Of a DNA stretch of 64,000 nt, positions 43,311 through 53,128 are shown in pieces. A program made the translations under genes and the position numbers. Origin of the DNA: Sporothrix humicola (lineage: Eukaryota; Ascomycota; Sordariomycetes; Ophiostomatales; Ophiostomataceae); contig WNYE01000053.1 in NCBI GenBank assembly GCA_021396245.1, forward strand, positions 62,001-126,000. Direction: 5' to 3'. Positions within the stretch are counted from its first letter, which is position 1, and each line of letters begins with the position of its first letter. Below the pieces are notes generated by a model. That model searched no databases and had not been told where the DNA came from. It saw only the letters and a list, made by a program, of their open reading frames with translations.

Positions 43311-44100
43311 ATGTCTTCACAAAGCCGTCGGCTGAACGCCCGTCGTTCTTCCTAATCGAACAAGAACACCGTTTTAGAGTTCAACAATGATAGCCAACAT
43401 CCTCTGTCTGTCCCCGGCTATGGCCATCCGCTAAACGCCCAGCAGCCACTGGACCATCGATTCTTACACGGCTTCAACGAGTGGGCAAAGAAGCGATTGA
43501 CGGCACGCGAACTGGCAATGCTGCAGTTGATGAACGATATTACTGACGTCCCCAACTGGCACCGGGATATAAAAGACGACGACGAGGTGTCCCAGTGGAG
43601 GACACAATATGTTGACCGGTCAACTTATCCCCTATTCAGTGAGAAAGCATGGGCATGGTGTCTGGCAGAGCTCAAAAAAAAAGGCCAAATACTACGAGGT
43701 GACGGGACTTTTCTACATATTCAACGCTGGAGTGCAGACGTGCAAGTCTGACAGTCTTGTCTCAGTGGATCTTCTGCAACGTCTCGCAGCCAATGTTGAG
43801 ACGCTGGCCACCGAGCATCAACGTGCGGGAAACAATACAGACACTACTTCTCTCGTCAGTCCATACGAGCATCCATTTGTCCACGGAAAGACGCCCGTCC
43901 TTAGCGACGGACAAGTCGGCTTGCGTGACTGCACCGACTCAATAAACACGGGCCCTGTTCTACCCTTTACGCTATTGGTGTAAAACGAGCGTCTCCTCCC
44001 CGAGGAAAAACGCCGCCTCGGATTCTCGTCTTCCTATCAGTGGTTGCCGTGTGAAGTGGCTTTTGGCGACAACCCGTTGAAGGTTGACAAAACAAATAGG
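43311..44100 (+). pseudogene. Broken DUF4246-family gene
   Basis: Conceptual reading from the Met at 43311 hits an in-frame TAA at 43353, then reads VPGYGHPLN, FLHGFNEWAKKRLTAREL, MLQLMNDIT and EKAWAWCLAELKKK, all hallmarks of the fungal DUF4246 family. At an A9 run (43675-43683) the frame shifts by one; the family sequence resumes as KAKYYEVTGLFYIFNAG. A further TAA lies at 43981, after which SSSYQWLPCEVAF still matches. Similarity stops near 44,100, where an inverted nuclease-like remnant begins. Family members are usually several hundred residues longer, so the 3' half is missing. Two stops, one frameshift and truncation make this non-functional. Confidence 0.82.
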
Positions 44101-44119
44101 TCAAACGGCTTGGCGATGC

Positions 44120-44673
44120 TCACGAGATGTCATCTTCATTGTCCTTCGTCCCCTCAGTGATTGCACCAAGAGCCTTGCGAATTGAGGCAAACCTCTCGCC
44201 CTTTGCCCAGTCAAATATGTTCCGGATCTCTTTGCGAAATTTGAGGACCATTTCCTTGTGTATCAAGGTAAACGAGGACACTTCCTCCAGCTTGTGTCTC
44301 CTTGGTCTCCATCTTCCGTCCAGCAGACGAAGATTTCGGCAAGGTTTTGGTCAACCACGACCAAGTAGACCACTTCATCGACGGCTTCCACTTTGTTGTC
44401 GAAAGATGCTGCTGTTTCGTTTAATTAGCGTACCATTTCCAGGCACGCAGAAGCAGCGCCAGCACCCACGTTTTCTCCCATGTCTAAGTCGTGTCCGTGT
44501 TTGATATTACGCAGAACGAAAGCGAAGCAGGGAGCAATAGACAGAGAGGTAAAATTGAGAGCTCGTATTTTTAGGCAGTAAGAGAGGCGATGGGCCTTTT
44601 TCGGGTTGGGATTTTTCACACTTTTTTTTTGGTCCTGAAAGTAAACAAGGAAAGAACGACCATCCATGTACAA
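44120..44673 (-). pseudogene. Decayed sixth copy of the PD-(D/E)XK nuclease-like family
   Basis: Read on the minus strand. From high to low coordinates: FAFVLRNIK (the ExK region with Asn for Glu at 44506-44508), GAGAASACLEMVR, an in-frame TAA at 44425-44427 where relatives have Gln, LNETAASFDNKVEAVDEVVY, NLAEIFVCWTEDG, a frameshift near 44290-44300, EEVSSFTL and finally IRNIFDWAKGERFASIRKAL before a TGA at 44120. The closest relative in the window is copy E. The part coding for the N-terminus and acidic motif is not recognisable. Its orientation is opposite to all intact copies and it abuts the broken DUF4246 gene. Confidence 0.85.
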
Positions 44674-45010
44674 ACGGCGAGAGGATTCTTTCCTAAAACG
44701 GTAATTTGTTCAAGGCACTGGCTGACTCGGTCTAGCTGAATCTGGACCATAGTGGGTCCTGTTCCGTTTGCTCCTGCCGTGAGAGCAAACAAAATATTGG
44801 CGTTCTGCTCCTCGACATAACTGTCTTCAACCTCCAGCCCAGGCGAGGAGCGGAAGCCTTCTTTTAACTAATACATCCCCGCGAAAGGCTCCGCATAAGA
44901 GCAGATTCTCATGAACAGTGTCCCCAGAATTCTCCCTTCCAGGCTTTTCCTTGTTCTCTTATCTTCTTCTCTTCTTCTCTCTTTCGGCTTCCCCTGCCTT
45001 CTCTTTTGAC
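44674..45010. other. Spacer upstream of copy D
   Basis: An open stretch on the minus strand (about 44,640-44,860) has no recognised family. A CT-rich leader precedes copy D. Confidence 0.5.
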
Positions 45011-46653
45011 ATGAGCAACAGAGTCCAAGATACTGATATCGAAGGGGCTCGTTGGGAGGCTGAAGAAGTACTACAATCTTGCGAGGTAGAAGACATACAA
45101 CATACCACAATCAGCAGTCCTCTCAGTACGTCGGACCAGCAGGAGCTTGAAGCGTCACTCTCTGGTAGTGATCTGCCTTACTCCCAGGAATCACGTAACG
45201 ACCACATCAAGGTTCCTTCGCATGATCTCCAGGCAGACACCAACTGCGACAAAGGAACACTGCCCGATCCCGATAGCATTTCTTGTGACTATCTGCAAAG
45301 AGAGAACTCTCTTGACCGAGAGCTCAAGGTAACGTCCTGCTACATGCTTTAACTTCAGTTGGTTGTACCTGGATAATAAAATGAAACGAAAATAGATACT
45401 AACACTGATGATTGCTACGTTCTCTCTAGAATCTTACCGCTTTGTCCCCCAGACCTTTCATAGAATCTGTTGAGGAGTGGCTCGATTCTTTTCTCCACGA
45501 CGACATCCTCTTCAACCCAGCCCTTCAAGGCGCAATGTCTGTTCCTACCGATAACATGGGCAGCACAGGTGCGCTTAAGCAGCGTCCTGGCCCTACTCCA
45601 GATATATGCGGCTTCTCCTACCGTCGCGACAATCTCGAGGCAAACGGGATTTATATCAACCAATACAACAAGGAGCTCCCCAACTTTGTCGCCAACCATG
45701 TGAGACGCATGCTATCTGACCGTTCCTCGCCTTCCATATCGGGTGGCACGATGGCTGTTCACCGGGCGGAAATCACATTCCATGAGAACGGAACCTGCAG
45801 CAAGCATGACTTGAAGCGTATATTCGAGGATATGGCTTTTCCAAAGGGAAATGACGCTAGATTTGGCCGTGTGGCCGGCATAATTCGTGTCGATTCGCCT
45901 CTCATGCAATCGTACCTTGTTCCTGGCAGCGGAAGCGATCGTGTGATACAGCCCGAGCCTGACAATGTCTATGGATACTTGACGAGGGATGGATTAGATG
46001 ATTTTTGCCTGTTGCGGCAGCAAGCAAAGGATGTGGTCCATCCCAACATCCCGAATTTTGACACTATTGGAAGCGGCAACGTATCCTTTCCGTTTCTTAC
46101 CATTGAGTACAATGGCAACCGGTATGCGGCTACCCACCAAAGTGCCGGCGCAGCAACAGCCTGCCTGGCCATTATCAGCCAGCTTAACGAGACCCTCGGG
46201 AACCTTGACCCAAACTGCAGCAGAAACAACGGCAACAATGGCAACAATGGCGGACAGCGTTCGAATGCTATCGATCCCATTGTTTATACCTTTTCTATCG
46301 ACCTACAAATAGTTGACGTCAATGTTGCATGGCTGGAGACAGAGGGCTCCAAGCCCGGCGTTTACTTTCAAAGGGTCAAACGGTTTTTGGTGTCCGAAGA
46401 CGAAGCTATGCAACATTTCAGAAAGGTGGTGTGCAACATTCTGGAATGGGCCAAAGGCCCACGCCGTGTTGCCATCTGCGACGCTCTGAGAATCATCAAT
46501 CGTGGAGGACGGGGCCCAGTGGGATCCATGCCGCCCACAGCTCCGAACAGCACCTATTCTGACACGGCTGGCAACAAGCGGATCCTGTCGATTGAAGACA
46601 ACCAAAATTCAGGAAAACGGGCTGGTCTTCGTTCGGGCAGCAGAGCTACCTGA
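45011..46653 (+). CDS. PD-(D/E)XK nuclease-like protein, copy D
   Basis: Exons 45011-45328 and 45430-46653, with a 101-nt phase-0 intron (GTAACG, perfect TACTAAC at 45397, CTAG); 513 residues. Exon 1 encodes a disordered acidic region. Exon 2 opens with PRPFIESVEEWLDSFL, the same exon boundary as copy A. Core: PEPDNVYGYL is intact (Asp 45961), while the ExK motif reads FLTIEYNGN (Glu 46105 kept, Lys replaced by Asn 46111). A short Asn-Gly repeat (NNGNNGNNGG) sits in the loop after LNETLGNL. The C-terminal helix NILEWAKGPRRVAICDAL is followed by a polar tail. Loss of the Lys predicts weak or no catalysis, though DNA binding could remain. Function unknown. Confidence 0.84.
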
Positions 46654-47406
46654 ATGTCCAAGCTAGACCATATTGTGGAGGGACGTGGATCATGAAAGCA
46701 AGTTTCGCACTCTTATTGTTTCTCTTTTTCTTGTCATCTTTGTTCGGAACTTTTTGCGAAATTTTTACAGCTTTCTTGCCGACCCATTTTGACTTGCTTG
46801 ATACCATTTTGACACTTTTTGACGACAATTATGGTGGAATAAATTATATCCTTATATTATTTCTTAAAACATCTAGCCCTAAGATGTATCATTGGAATTA
46901 AATACCGTTGTGTATACTGTGTACGATATCTCTTCTGAAGGAATGGCTCGATGCCTTGTAAATATCCTCTGTTTTGGCTCCAGAAATTTTTGGGGGGAAA
47001 TCTCATAGTCCGAAAGTACTGTAATTCAGTTGTAAGCCGCTGAAAGATCCGCAATGGATAGGCCATTGGTGGGTTTCTTAGCCCTTTTCTTAGTGCTTAG
47101 TGGGTTACTTAAGCTTTAGTTACAGGGAGCTCTGGCTTGGCCAATCACAGGCTAAAATCGTCAACATCAAGATATTGACATTTCCTTCACTTCTTCATCA
47201 CTTCTTCAATGACTTCTTCTTCAACCCAAATTCTCCCACTCCTGGAGCCGTACGCCAAACTTTGACCTTTCGCTCCTTCCGTTCTTGAATTTTCTTACGG
47301 TGGCCTCAACGAGTCCACTTCCCCCCACTGCCCATAAAACGCGCACCTGTTCTTTTTCACCCTCCTCATTTTTTCTGATCTCCTTTCTCCTGCTTCTTTC
47401 TTCGAC
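46654..47406. other. Spacer between copies D and E
   Basis: No gene. AT-rich 3' flank of D with the shared element, then a CTTCTTCA-rich leader before E. Confidence 0.65.
46798..46822 (+). repeat. Shared 3' element of copy D
   Basis: TTGATACC followed by T-rich TTTTGACACTTTTTGA, about 145 nt after the copy D stop. Only the first 8 nt are exact relative to copies A, C and E. Confidence 0.45.
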
Positions 47407-49125
47407 ATGGACACGATTCACCAAAGAAGCAGCTGTGAAGGAGAGGTAGAGGCTTCTTACGACATTCAAGGGTGGGAATATCTTTGTCCCAAACGACAAA
47501 CGGCCGAGGACTCACACGCTGCACACGACACACCCTTTACCATCATATCAAGGAGCTCCATCAACAGTTGTGGAAAGAGAGGCCTCGAGGTTAAGTGCTC
47601 CGAGGGCAAAGAAGCTTCCTCCAAGAAAGCCCGCGGTCAGCCAGAGGAGAATGAAACGGCAATCATTGAGCAAGAGACTCTCGCTGCAACCACGCTTAAC
47701 AAGGTAGTGTGCTACAAATTTCCCAAGAGAGCCATTCCACACTCTAACAATAATGTGCAGGCACCACTTACTCAATATAACCTTGTCAAAACACAACAAC
47801 AGCTACGCAGTTCTTCTGGAGGCACGGCTCCTGATCCCGACTCTCCCAGCGAGCAAGGACCACTGAGCAACCCAAGTGGTTTCTTTGTTGAGTCCGAGGA
47901 CGACTCTGGTGAACCGTTTAGCGATTTCGACGGCAGGTCCGAATCAGAATCTGAAGACGGATTTGGAGACGAGGAGTCTGCATCAGAATCTGACGAAGAA
48001 TTTGGAGACAACGAGTCTGAATCGGAATCTGAAGAAGGATTTGGTGACAACGACTCCGACAGCATCGCATCTGATAAAGATATGTCTACCCGGAACCAGG
48101 CTGGAGATTTCAGCAAGGCTGCTGGTGGCGTTGCCAATGGCTGGTACCGAGAAGGAAATCTAAACGGCAATGGGGTTGAGTTCGAGAAAGACAATATGCC
48201 GCTTCCAGATAATGTCGCGGATAATGTTACAAAAATTCTTCGAGCAAATCGCAGTTCCCCAGGGCCCTCGGAGGAGGCGATTCTAAGCTACTGCGACATT
48301 CGCGCAGACCTCTCCATGAGAAGCCCCGAGCCTGACGTTGTCAACATGTTCCTCGAATATATACTTCCGGACCTGAAGGCCCCAGGCTACGGACCTCCGT
48401 CTGGCTTGGAACTGTCTCAAAACCTGCCCATGGGAAATCACCTCCTGCCAAATCTTCCCACGACAAAAGATCGCATTTCGCAGCCCAAGCCCGACCTCCT
48501 CTATGGCTACTGCACGTCCAAGTTCAAACGCGCGTTTGATGAGACACAGGTTCTGGCACATGCCATGATCAGCCCCGACAACGAACATTTCTTGCGGGTC
48601 GTGAACAAAGCACTTTCTTTTCCGTTTCTTGTCGTTGAAATCAAGGCGACTGCAGGCATGAATGCTCAGACGCATTGGGCAGGAGCCAATCAAGCTGCAG
48701 GCAGTGCAGTTGGCAGCCTGAATCTCGTGCGCCAGTTGAACGAGACTCTTGCATCTCTCAACCTCGACAAGACTACCGGAGAACCAATGCCGCACCCAGA
48801 TGCTGTCGAGACCATTGTTTATGGCGTCTCTACCTGCCACAATTTTGCACAGGTCTTTGTCTGCTGGGTTGAAGAAGGGGATCCTGTTAAATACAGACTG
48901 CAGGAGGTGTCGTCTTATGCTATTCGAAATATCGATCAAATGCTTCGGCTTCGCGGAGAGGTTCGGAACATTTTCGATTGGGCAAAGGGAAAGAGACTGA
49001 CCTCGGTCCGTAAAGCCCTCGATCTGATCAGCGACGGAAACCGGGCAGCCAACTCCGAAGCGGCCAAGATGCGGACTACGGAGTCTACTCAAAGCTCCAG
49101 TAGCAAGCGGTCTCCTACGGGTTGA
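47407..49125 (+). CDS. PD-(D/E)XK nuclease-like protein, copy E, catalytic residues intact
   Basis: Probably two exons: 47407-47703 and 47761-49125, with a 57-nt phase-0 intron (GTAGTG, CTCTAAC, TGTGCAG), giving 553 residues. The intron has no stop and is a multiple of three, so a 572-residue retained form is also readable. The N-terminal half is disordered, with a KKAR basic patch and an acidic triplicated SESEEGFGDNE-type repeat. Core: SQPKPDLLYGY (Asp 48493) and FPFLVVEIK (Glu 48637, Lys 48643) form the only complete D...ExK set among the copies. HPDAVETIVYG and NIFDWAKGKRLTSVRKAL complete the domain. Probably the ancestral, active type of the local family. A nuclear Mg-dependent nuclease is the best guess, untested. 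Confidence 0.87.
   Translation: MDTIHQRSSCEGEVEASYDIQGWEYLCPKRQTAEDSHAAHDTPFTIISRSSINSCGKRGLEVKCSEGKEASSKKARGQPEENETAIIEQETLAATTLNKVVCYKFPKRAIPHSNNNVQAPLTQYNLVKTQQQLRSSSGGTAPDPDSPSEQGPLSNPSGFFVESEDDSGEPFSDFDGRSESESEDGFGDEESASESDEEFGDNESESESEEGFGDNDSDSIASDKDMSTRNQAGDFSKAAGGVANGWYREGNLNGNGVEFEKDNMPLPDNVADNVTKILRANRSSPGPSEEAILSYCDIRADLSMRSPEPDVVNMFLEYILPDLKAPGYGPPSGLELSQNLPMGNHLLPNLPTTKDRISQPKPDLLYGYCTSKFKRAFDETQVLAHAMISPDNEHFLRVVNKALSFPFLVVEIKATAGMNAQTHWAGANQAAGSAVGSLNLVRQLNETLASLNLDKTTGEPMPHPDAVETIVYGVSTCHNFAQVFVCWVEEGDPVKYRLQEVSSYAIRNIDQMLRLRGEVRNIFDWAKGKRLTSVRKALDLISDGNRAANSEAAKMRTTESTQSSSSKRSPTG
47938..48060 (+). repeat. Acidic triplicate repeat in copy E
   Basis: Three in-frame units of 13-15 codons: SESESEDGFGDEESA, SESDEEFGDNESE and SESEEGFGDNDSD. 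Low-complexity Glu/Asp/Ser, likely disordered and a potential casein-kinase-2 target. Confidence 0.8.
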
Positions 49126-49708
49126 TGTAGTTGGTCAAGCTCCAATTATGCGCGTCCATCTTCCCCTCTGTCAGCATGAAAAATACCTGACTTGCGCGGT
49201 CTAATATTTCAGGTTTTTTTTTCTCTTCATTTTTGCTACTTTAATTTTGCCGACTTTTTGATACCCATTTTACAGGTTTTTTGATGATATATTATGGTTT
49301 ACACCCGGCGGTAGCAAAGGAAAGAGGACGAAACAGGAAGGGGGCTTTTTGGCGAGAATGTCTTCTTATGGACGGAGATGGGGATGGACACGGCGGAGGA
49401 AGGAACGATGGACTTTGAGCGGCAATCTTTCTTGTTCTATTTTTGCTATTTTTTTGATCACTTGCGATGATTCCTTTCCAATCAAATACTATTCAAACCT
49501 CGCGTTCCCTTTATAGTTGTGCTATTTTCATATGAGGGTTACCTGTGCTTTTTTCTAGTTGTAATGTTTGCCTGTAATACATGCTTGCTCCTTGGTTATG
49601 ATCCTGTTTCGTTTCCTTCTTCATAAGTCTGAAAGTAGAAAAGTAAGTCGTGTTCATTACGAAATTAATACGGTACCTAACATTTTATATATAGACATCT
49701 TAGATCAT
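49126..49708. other. Spacer between copy E and the large regulator
   Basis: Convergent 3' flanks; contains the shared element of copy E. No gene. Confidence 0.65.
49255..49284 (+). repeat. Shared 3' element of copy E
   Basis: TTTTTGATACCC, a short gap, then ACAGGTTTTTTGA, 130 nt after the stop. The best partner of the element after copy A. Confidence 0.6.
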
Positions 49709-52700
49709 TCAACCCATCTGGCCACCAAATGATCCGCCGCCGCCATTGAGCAGTGACCAATACGTGGTATCGACACCCTGCATAACCCAGTCGTCACTCG
49801 AGCCGGTCATGTCGGGGAAAGCTGTGACGCCGCCAAAACCAAAGAGGCCTTCACCACCGCTGCCTCCCGGACCACCATGGGTACTTGTACCACCGTTGCC
49901 ATCATCGCTCATCGGCATAGGGTCAAAGTCGACCATCATGGCATTGAAGTCAACAGGGTTCTGCTGTTGCTGTTGCTGTTGTTGTGGCAGGTTGCCGCTC
50001 CAGTCGAGGACGGACTGGCTGGCACTCGGTGACGAGAAGAGATCATAGGAGACGGGAACTGTGCTGGCAGCAGGATTGAAGGTGGCAGGAGTAGATGAGT
50101 CGCCAGTTTGTGGCACAGACAGGTCATGGTGGAGCTGCTGTTGTTGTTGCTGTTGCTGATACGGCGTCTGCGGTGGCTGGGGGTAGTGTGGCGACATGCT
50201 TGACATGCCCGTGGCAGCATTGGTGTGGATGTTGACCGTGCCAAAGTATGGAACATTGAGGCGAACGGCTGATCCTCCTGCGGGTGTTCCCGGAGTGCCA
50301 GAATTCGACGCCATGCCGACATTCCCAGTGCCACCAAAGGGGCTAGTAGTATTGTTCCGCATGCTACTGTCTTGACCAAAGCTGCTGTTATTTTGCGCCG
50401 GTGAGGTTGAGGAACCGCCCCTGTGTGCATTGTTTGCATTGCTTGGCATGCGGCGTGGGGACAGGCCGCGGCTTCCGCCGGCCGCTTCAACAGCTGCGAC
50501 TTCCGACTCGGGTTTCTTTGCCACAAGGTCCAGAATGGGCATCAGCTGCTGGATCGTCGCCGCCGACTCACGCGACAGCTTGTCACCGTTGGCTTCGCCG
50601 ACACGCTCCATGCACTCACGAACCTGCTCGACCATGGCGCGATCCTGGCGGAGCTGGTTGTCAAAGGCATCAAGGATATTAGGGTCAGAGCTGGGTGCGG
50701 GGCGGGGGCCGAGATAACCAATAATCAAGGTCATGGCAGCAATAAGGGAAGCATAGTCGACGTGGCGGCAGGAAAATGACGTGTTGACGAGCAGGCGGAA
50801 GTGTGTGAAGCGCTTGAGGACGGCGCGGCTAGACTGCAAGCAAGTGGCTTTGCTGTAAGCCAAACCGCCGCTGCAGCTGCGACGGCCGTCCAGCGAGTCG
50901 TGCGGCGAGCCCTCGGGTTCGCTCGAGCCGACATTGGTTGGTGTATTGCCCATGCCGCTGCCTTCACACATGCTGGTCGCAGCTGAGGTGGAAGCGGCCA
51001 TCATTTTGGCAGCAGCGGCAGCAGGATGCTCGCCGCGGAGCATGTATGGAAGATGTAATAGAATCAAGATGCAGTGGTGGTGCACTTGGAGGATCGAGCG
51101 AGACATTTCGCTAAAGATAAAGTCAGGGCGGGCGTAGGGATCGTAGGAGGGCACTTCCCACCAGGTAGGACCGAGGTTTCGTGAGGCGGCAGCCTGGAGG
51201 TCGGCGTCGATGGCTTGGGTGACGGCGTACGACTTCTCGAGGGAGATCTTGCTGTGGTTGCGCTCGATGATGCGGCCGGCCAGCACCGTGTGAGCCTTTT
51301 CGAGCTTCTCGACGGGCGTATCCATGTCGTCCTCAAACGAGCCGTTGTTGGGTCCGTTCTCGCTCGTCTGTTTCGAAGGCGAATAGCCGTCGTCGTCCTG
51401 CGAGCCTGCCCGCAATCCCAGAAGGAGCGAGACGTAGCGGTCGCAGGCGTTGATGCGGTACCACATGGCTGCCGGTGTAGGCCGCGTGCGAGGATCGGAT
51501 GCGGGGTCGCACGATTTAAGAGCCCGAGTGTTGCCACGGTCGAGACCCATGAGCTGGGCCAAACTCATGGCGCGACGGTAGCTCAACCAAGCTTTGCGTA
51601 GCTGGCCGGTGTTGGACTGTTGCTGGCCGAGCAGAACCAAGCACTCGAGGCCTTCCACGGACCCAATCAGCTCATCGTTGGAGGTGACCGTATGGCTGAC
51701 CACACCGGCGATGCGGTTTATAACGTCTGACATGGGCTCCTTCATCTGTAGTTTGTTCTGTAGCACAAAGCAGGGCGCCATCTGTTGCATACAGAGTGTT
51801 AATTGTAGCAGCCGGCGTGCAATGGCAGTCGGATGACTGGTCATGGGTGGGATCTCGCGCAGTCTTGAGAGCGGTTCGCTGCGGCCAGAGGCAATATCGT
51901 GTTTCGAGTGGAAGAGCGAGGATATGTATTGTGTCGGAGAGCCCGTGGCAATTGTGTTCACATCTTCTTGTGATGGAAAGAGGGACAGTAAAAGTCTGCT
52001 GAGATGACGGTGACGGCGCCATTCTTCGCTGACAGGGTCGGCAGGCCTCGTGTACATCATAGAAATCGACGGTACCGAAGAGTCTTTTGTTGCCACTGTG
52101 CCTGCTGTGTCAGATGCGGCCGATGCTGAGCTGTTTCCCGGCCCCCGTGTGTCGTGACTACCACCACCCGTGCTTCCGTTTGTGCTTCCATGGCCGCCAT
52201 TTGAAGGACTGTTGGCACCGTCCATCGATCCAGGACTGAGACCAGAGCTGGCCAGAGCAGCACCCGTTGTTGCACTCAGAACGGCCGAGACAGCAGCCGC
52301 AGTGGCGCTGTTTGCAATATTGGACGCAGACGCTACACTGTGGTGATTCGGGCTCGAGCCGCTGCCGCTGCCGCCACCATTATTGTTCCCAGAAAGGGAG
52401 TCCTGTATGCCCAAGAGAGCAGCAACTGGCGTGTCGTCGGCTGTTGAAGTCTCGAGGACGTCGAGCATGCCGTATCCCTGCTTTCCGGCTGCCGTTGGGC
52501 AGACATGGGCAACAATCTCAGCCGGGTCCTTGTAAATCTTGTTAATGTGCTCGAAGGCTGTCTCGTCGTAAGCACCGCATTCCGTATGGCTCTCTATGTC
52601 GTTGTAGTGGCGAAGAGAGCTGGTGTCGTCGGCATCGGAAGCTCCAGCAGACGATTGGCGGTGGCCGTCATGGCCGTGTGGGTGTGTCTGGCCGTGGCCG

Positions 52701-53128
52701 TGGCCAGCGTGTGACTTGCGTCGTGCATCTTCAGCCTGACTTGTGCCCTCGTTGGATGCCCCTGGCTGATGCTGTGTCTGTTGCTGCTGCTGAGATTGTT
52801 GTTGTGAGGGACCCGCCATGACGTGTGTCATTAATTGTTCCATCATGCTCTCAAGTCGGTCCAGCCGTTGGGCAACCTTCTTCTCGGGGACCTGCTGCTG
52901 CGGTGATGGCGTCTCGTCCGCAAACTCTTGGCTGCGGCAGGCAGAGCCTCGAGCTCGACAGCCAATGCACACTACATCGTCCGGCGATGCAAACTGGCAT
53001 CGAATCTTGCGGCGTCGACACTCCCAACAACTGTGGGTGCCCTTCCGCACCTTGCGCCTCCGCGCCTCCATCACCTGGGCAGGCGTCAGGGCCGACATTG
53101 GGGCAGAGCCGGCGTGGGAACGGCCCAC
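49709..53128 (-). CDS. Large Zn(II)2Cys6 transcription factor
   Basis: Single exon, 1139 residues. Zinc cluster Cys34, 37, 44, 54, 57 and 64 (C-x2-C-x6-C-x9-C-x2-C-x6-C), with a basic EARRRKVRKG stretch ahead. A heptad-like segment (VAQRLDRLESMMEQLM) follows and probably dimerises. Gln-, His- and Ser-rich tracts fill residues 110-330. The fungal-specific regulatory domain (about 370-820) includes LSYRRAMSLAQLMGLDRG and YRINACDRYVSLLLGL. The Gly/Asn/Gln-rich C-terminus ends in an acidic VDFDPMPMSDD activation-type patch. Nuclear regulator; targets unknown. Codon use and size fit a conserved core gene rather than the accessory neighbours on its right. Confidence 0.92.
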   Translation of the reverse strand: MGRSHAGSAPMSALTPAQVMEARRRKVRKGTHSCWECRRRKIRCQFASPDDVVCIGCRARGSACRSQEFADETPSPQQQVPEKKVAQRLDRLESMMEQLMTHVMAGPSQQQSQQQQQTQHQPGASNEGTSQAEDARRKSHAGHGHGQTHPHGHDGHRQSSAGASDADDTSSLRHYNDIESHTECGAYDETAFEHINKIYKDPAEIVAHVCPTAAGKQGYGMLDVLETSTADDTPVAALLGIQDSLSGNNNGGGSGSGSSPNHHSVASASNIANSATAAAVSAVLSATTGAALASSGLSPGSMDGANSPSNGGHGSTNGSTGGGSHDTRGPGNSSASAASDTAGTVATKDSSVPSISMMYTRPADPVSEEWRRHRHLSRLLLSLFPSQEDVNTIATGSPTQYISSLFHSKHDIASGRSEPLSRLREIPPMTSHPTAIARRLLQLTLCMQQMAPCFVLQNKLQMKEPMSDVINRIAGVVSHTVTSNDELIGSVEGLECLVLLGQQQSNTGQLRKAWLSYRRAMSLAQLMGLDRGNTRALKSCDPASDPRTRPTPAAMWYRINACDRYVSLLLGLRAGSQDDDGYSPSKQTSENGPNNGSFEDDMDTPVEKLEKAHTVLAGRIIERNHSKISLEKSYAVTQAIDADLQAAASRNLGPTWWEVPSYDPYARPDFIFSEMSRSILQVHHHCILILLHLPYMLRGEHPAAAAAKMMAASTSAATSMCEGSGMGNTPTNVGSSEPEGSPHDSLDGRRSCSGGLAYSKATCLQSSRAVLKRFTHFRLLVNTSFSCRHVDYASLIAAMTLIIGYLGPRPAPSSDPNILDAFDNQLRQDRAMVEQVRECMERVGEANGDKLSRESAATIQQLMPILDLVAKKPESEVAAVEAAGGSRGLSPRRMPSNANNAHRGGSSTSPAQNNSSFGQDSSMRNNTTSPFGGTGNVGMASNSGTPGTPAGGSAVRLNVPYFGTVNIHTNAATGMSSMSPHYPQPPQTPYQQQQQQQQLHHDLSVPQTGDSSTPATFNPAASTVPVSYDLFSSPSASQSVLDWSGNLPQQQQQQQQNPVDFNAMMVDFDPMPMSDDGNGGTSTHGGPGGSGGEGLFGFGGVTAFPDMTGSSDDWVMQGVDTTYWSLLNGGGGSFGGQMG

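Noticed and set aside
44640..44860. Minus-strand open stretch next to the nuclease-like remnant
   Set aside because: It reads without stops but matches neither the family N-terminus nor anything else I recognise.
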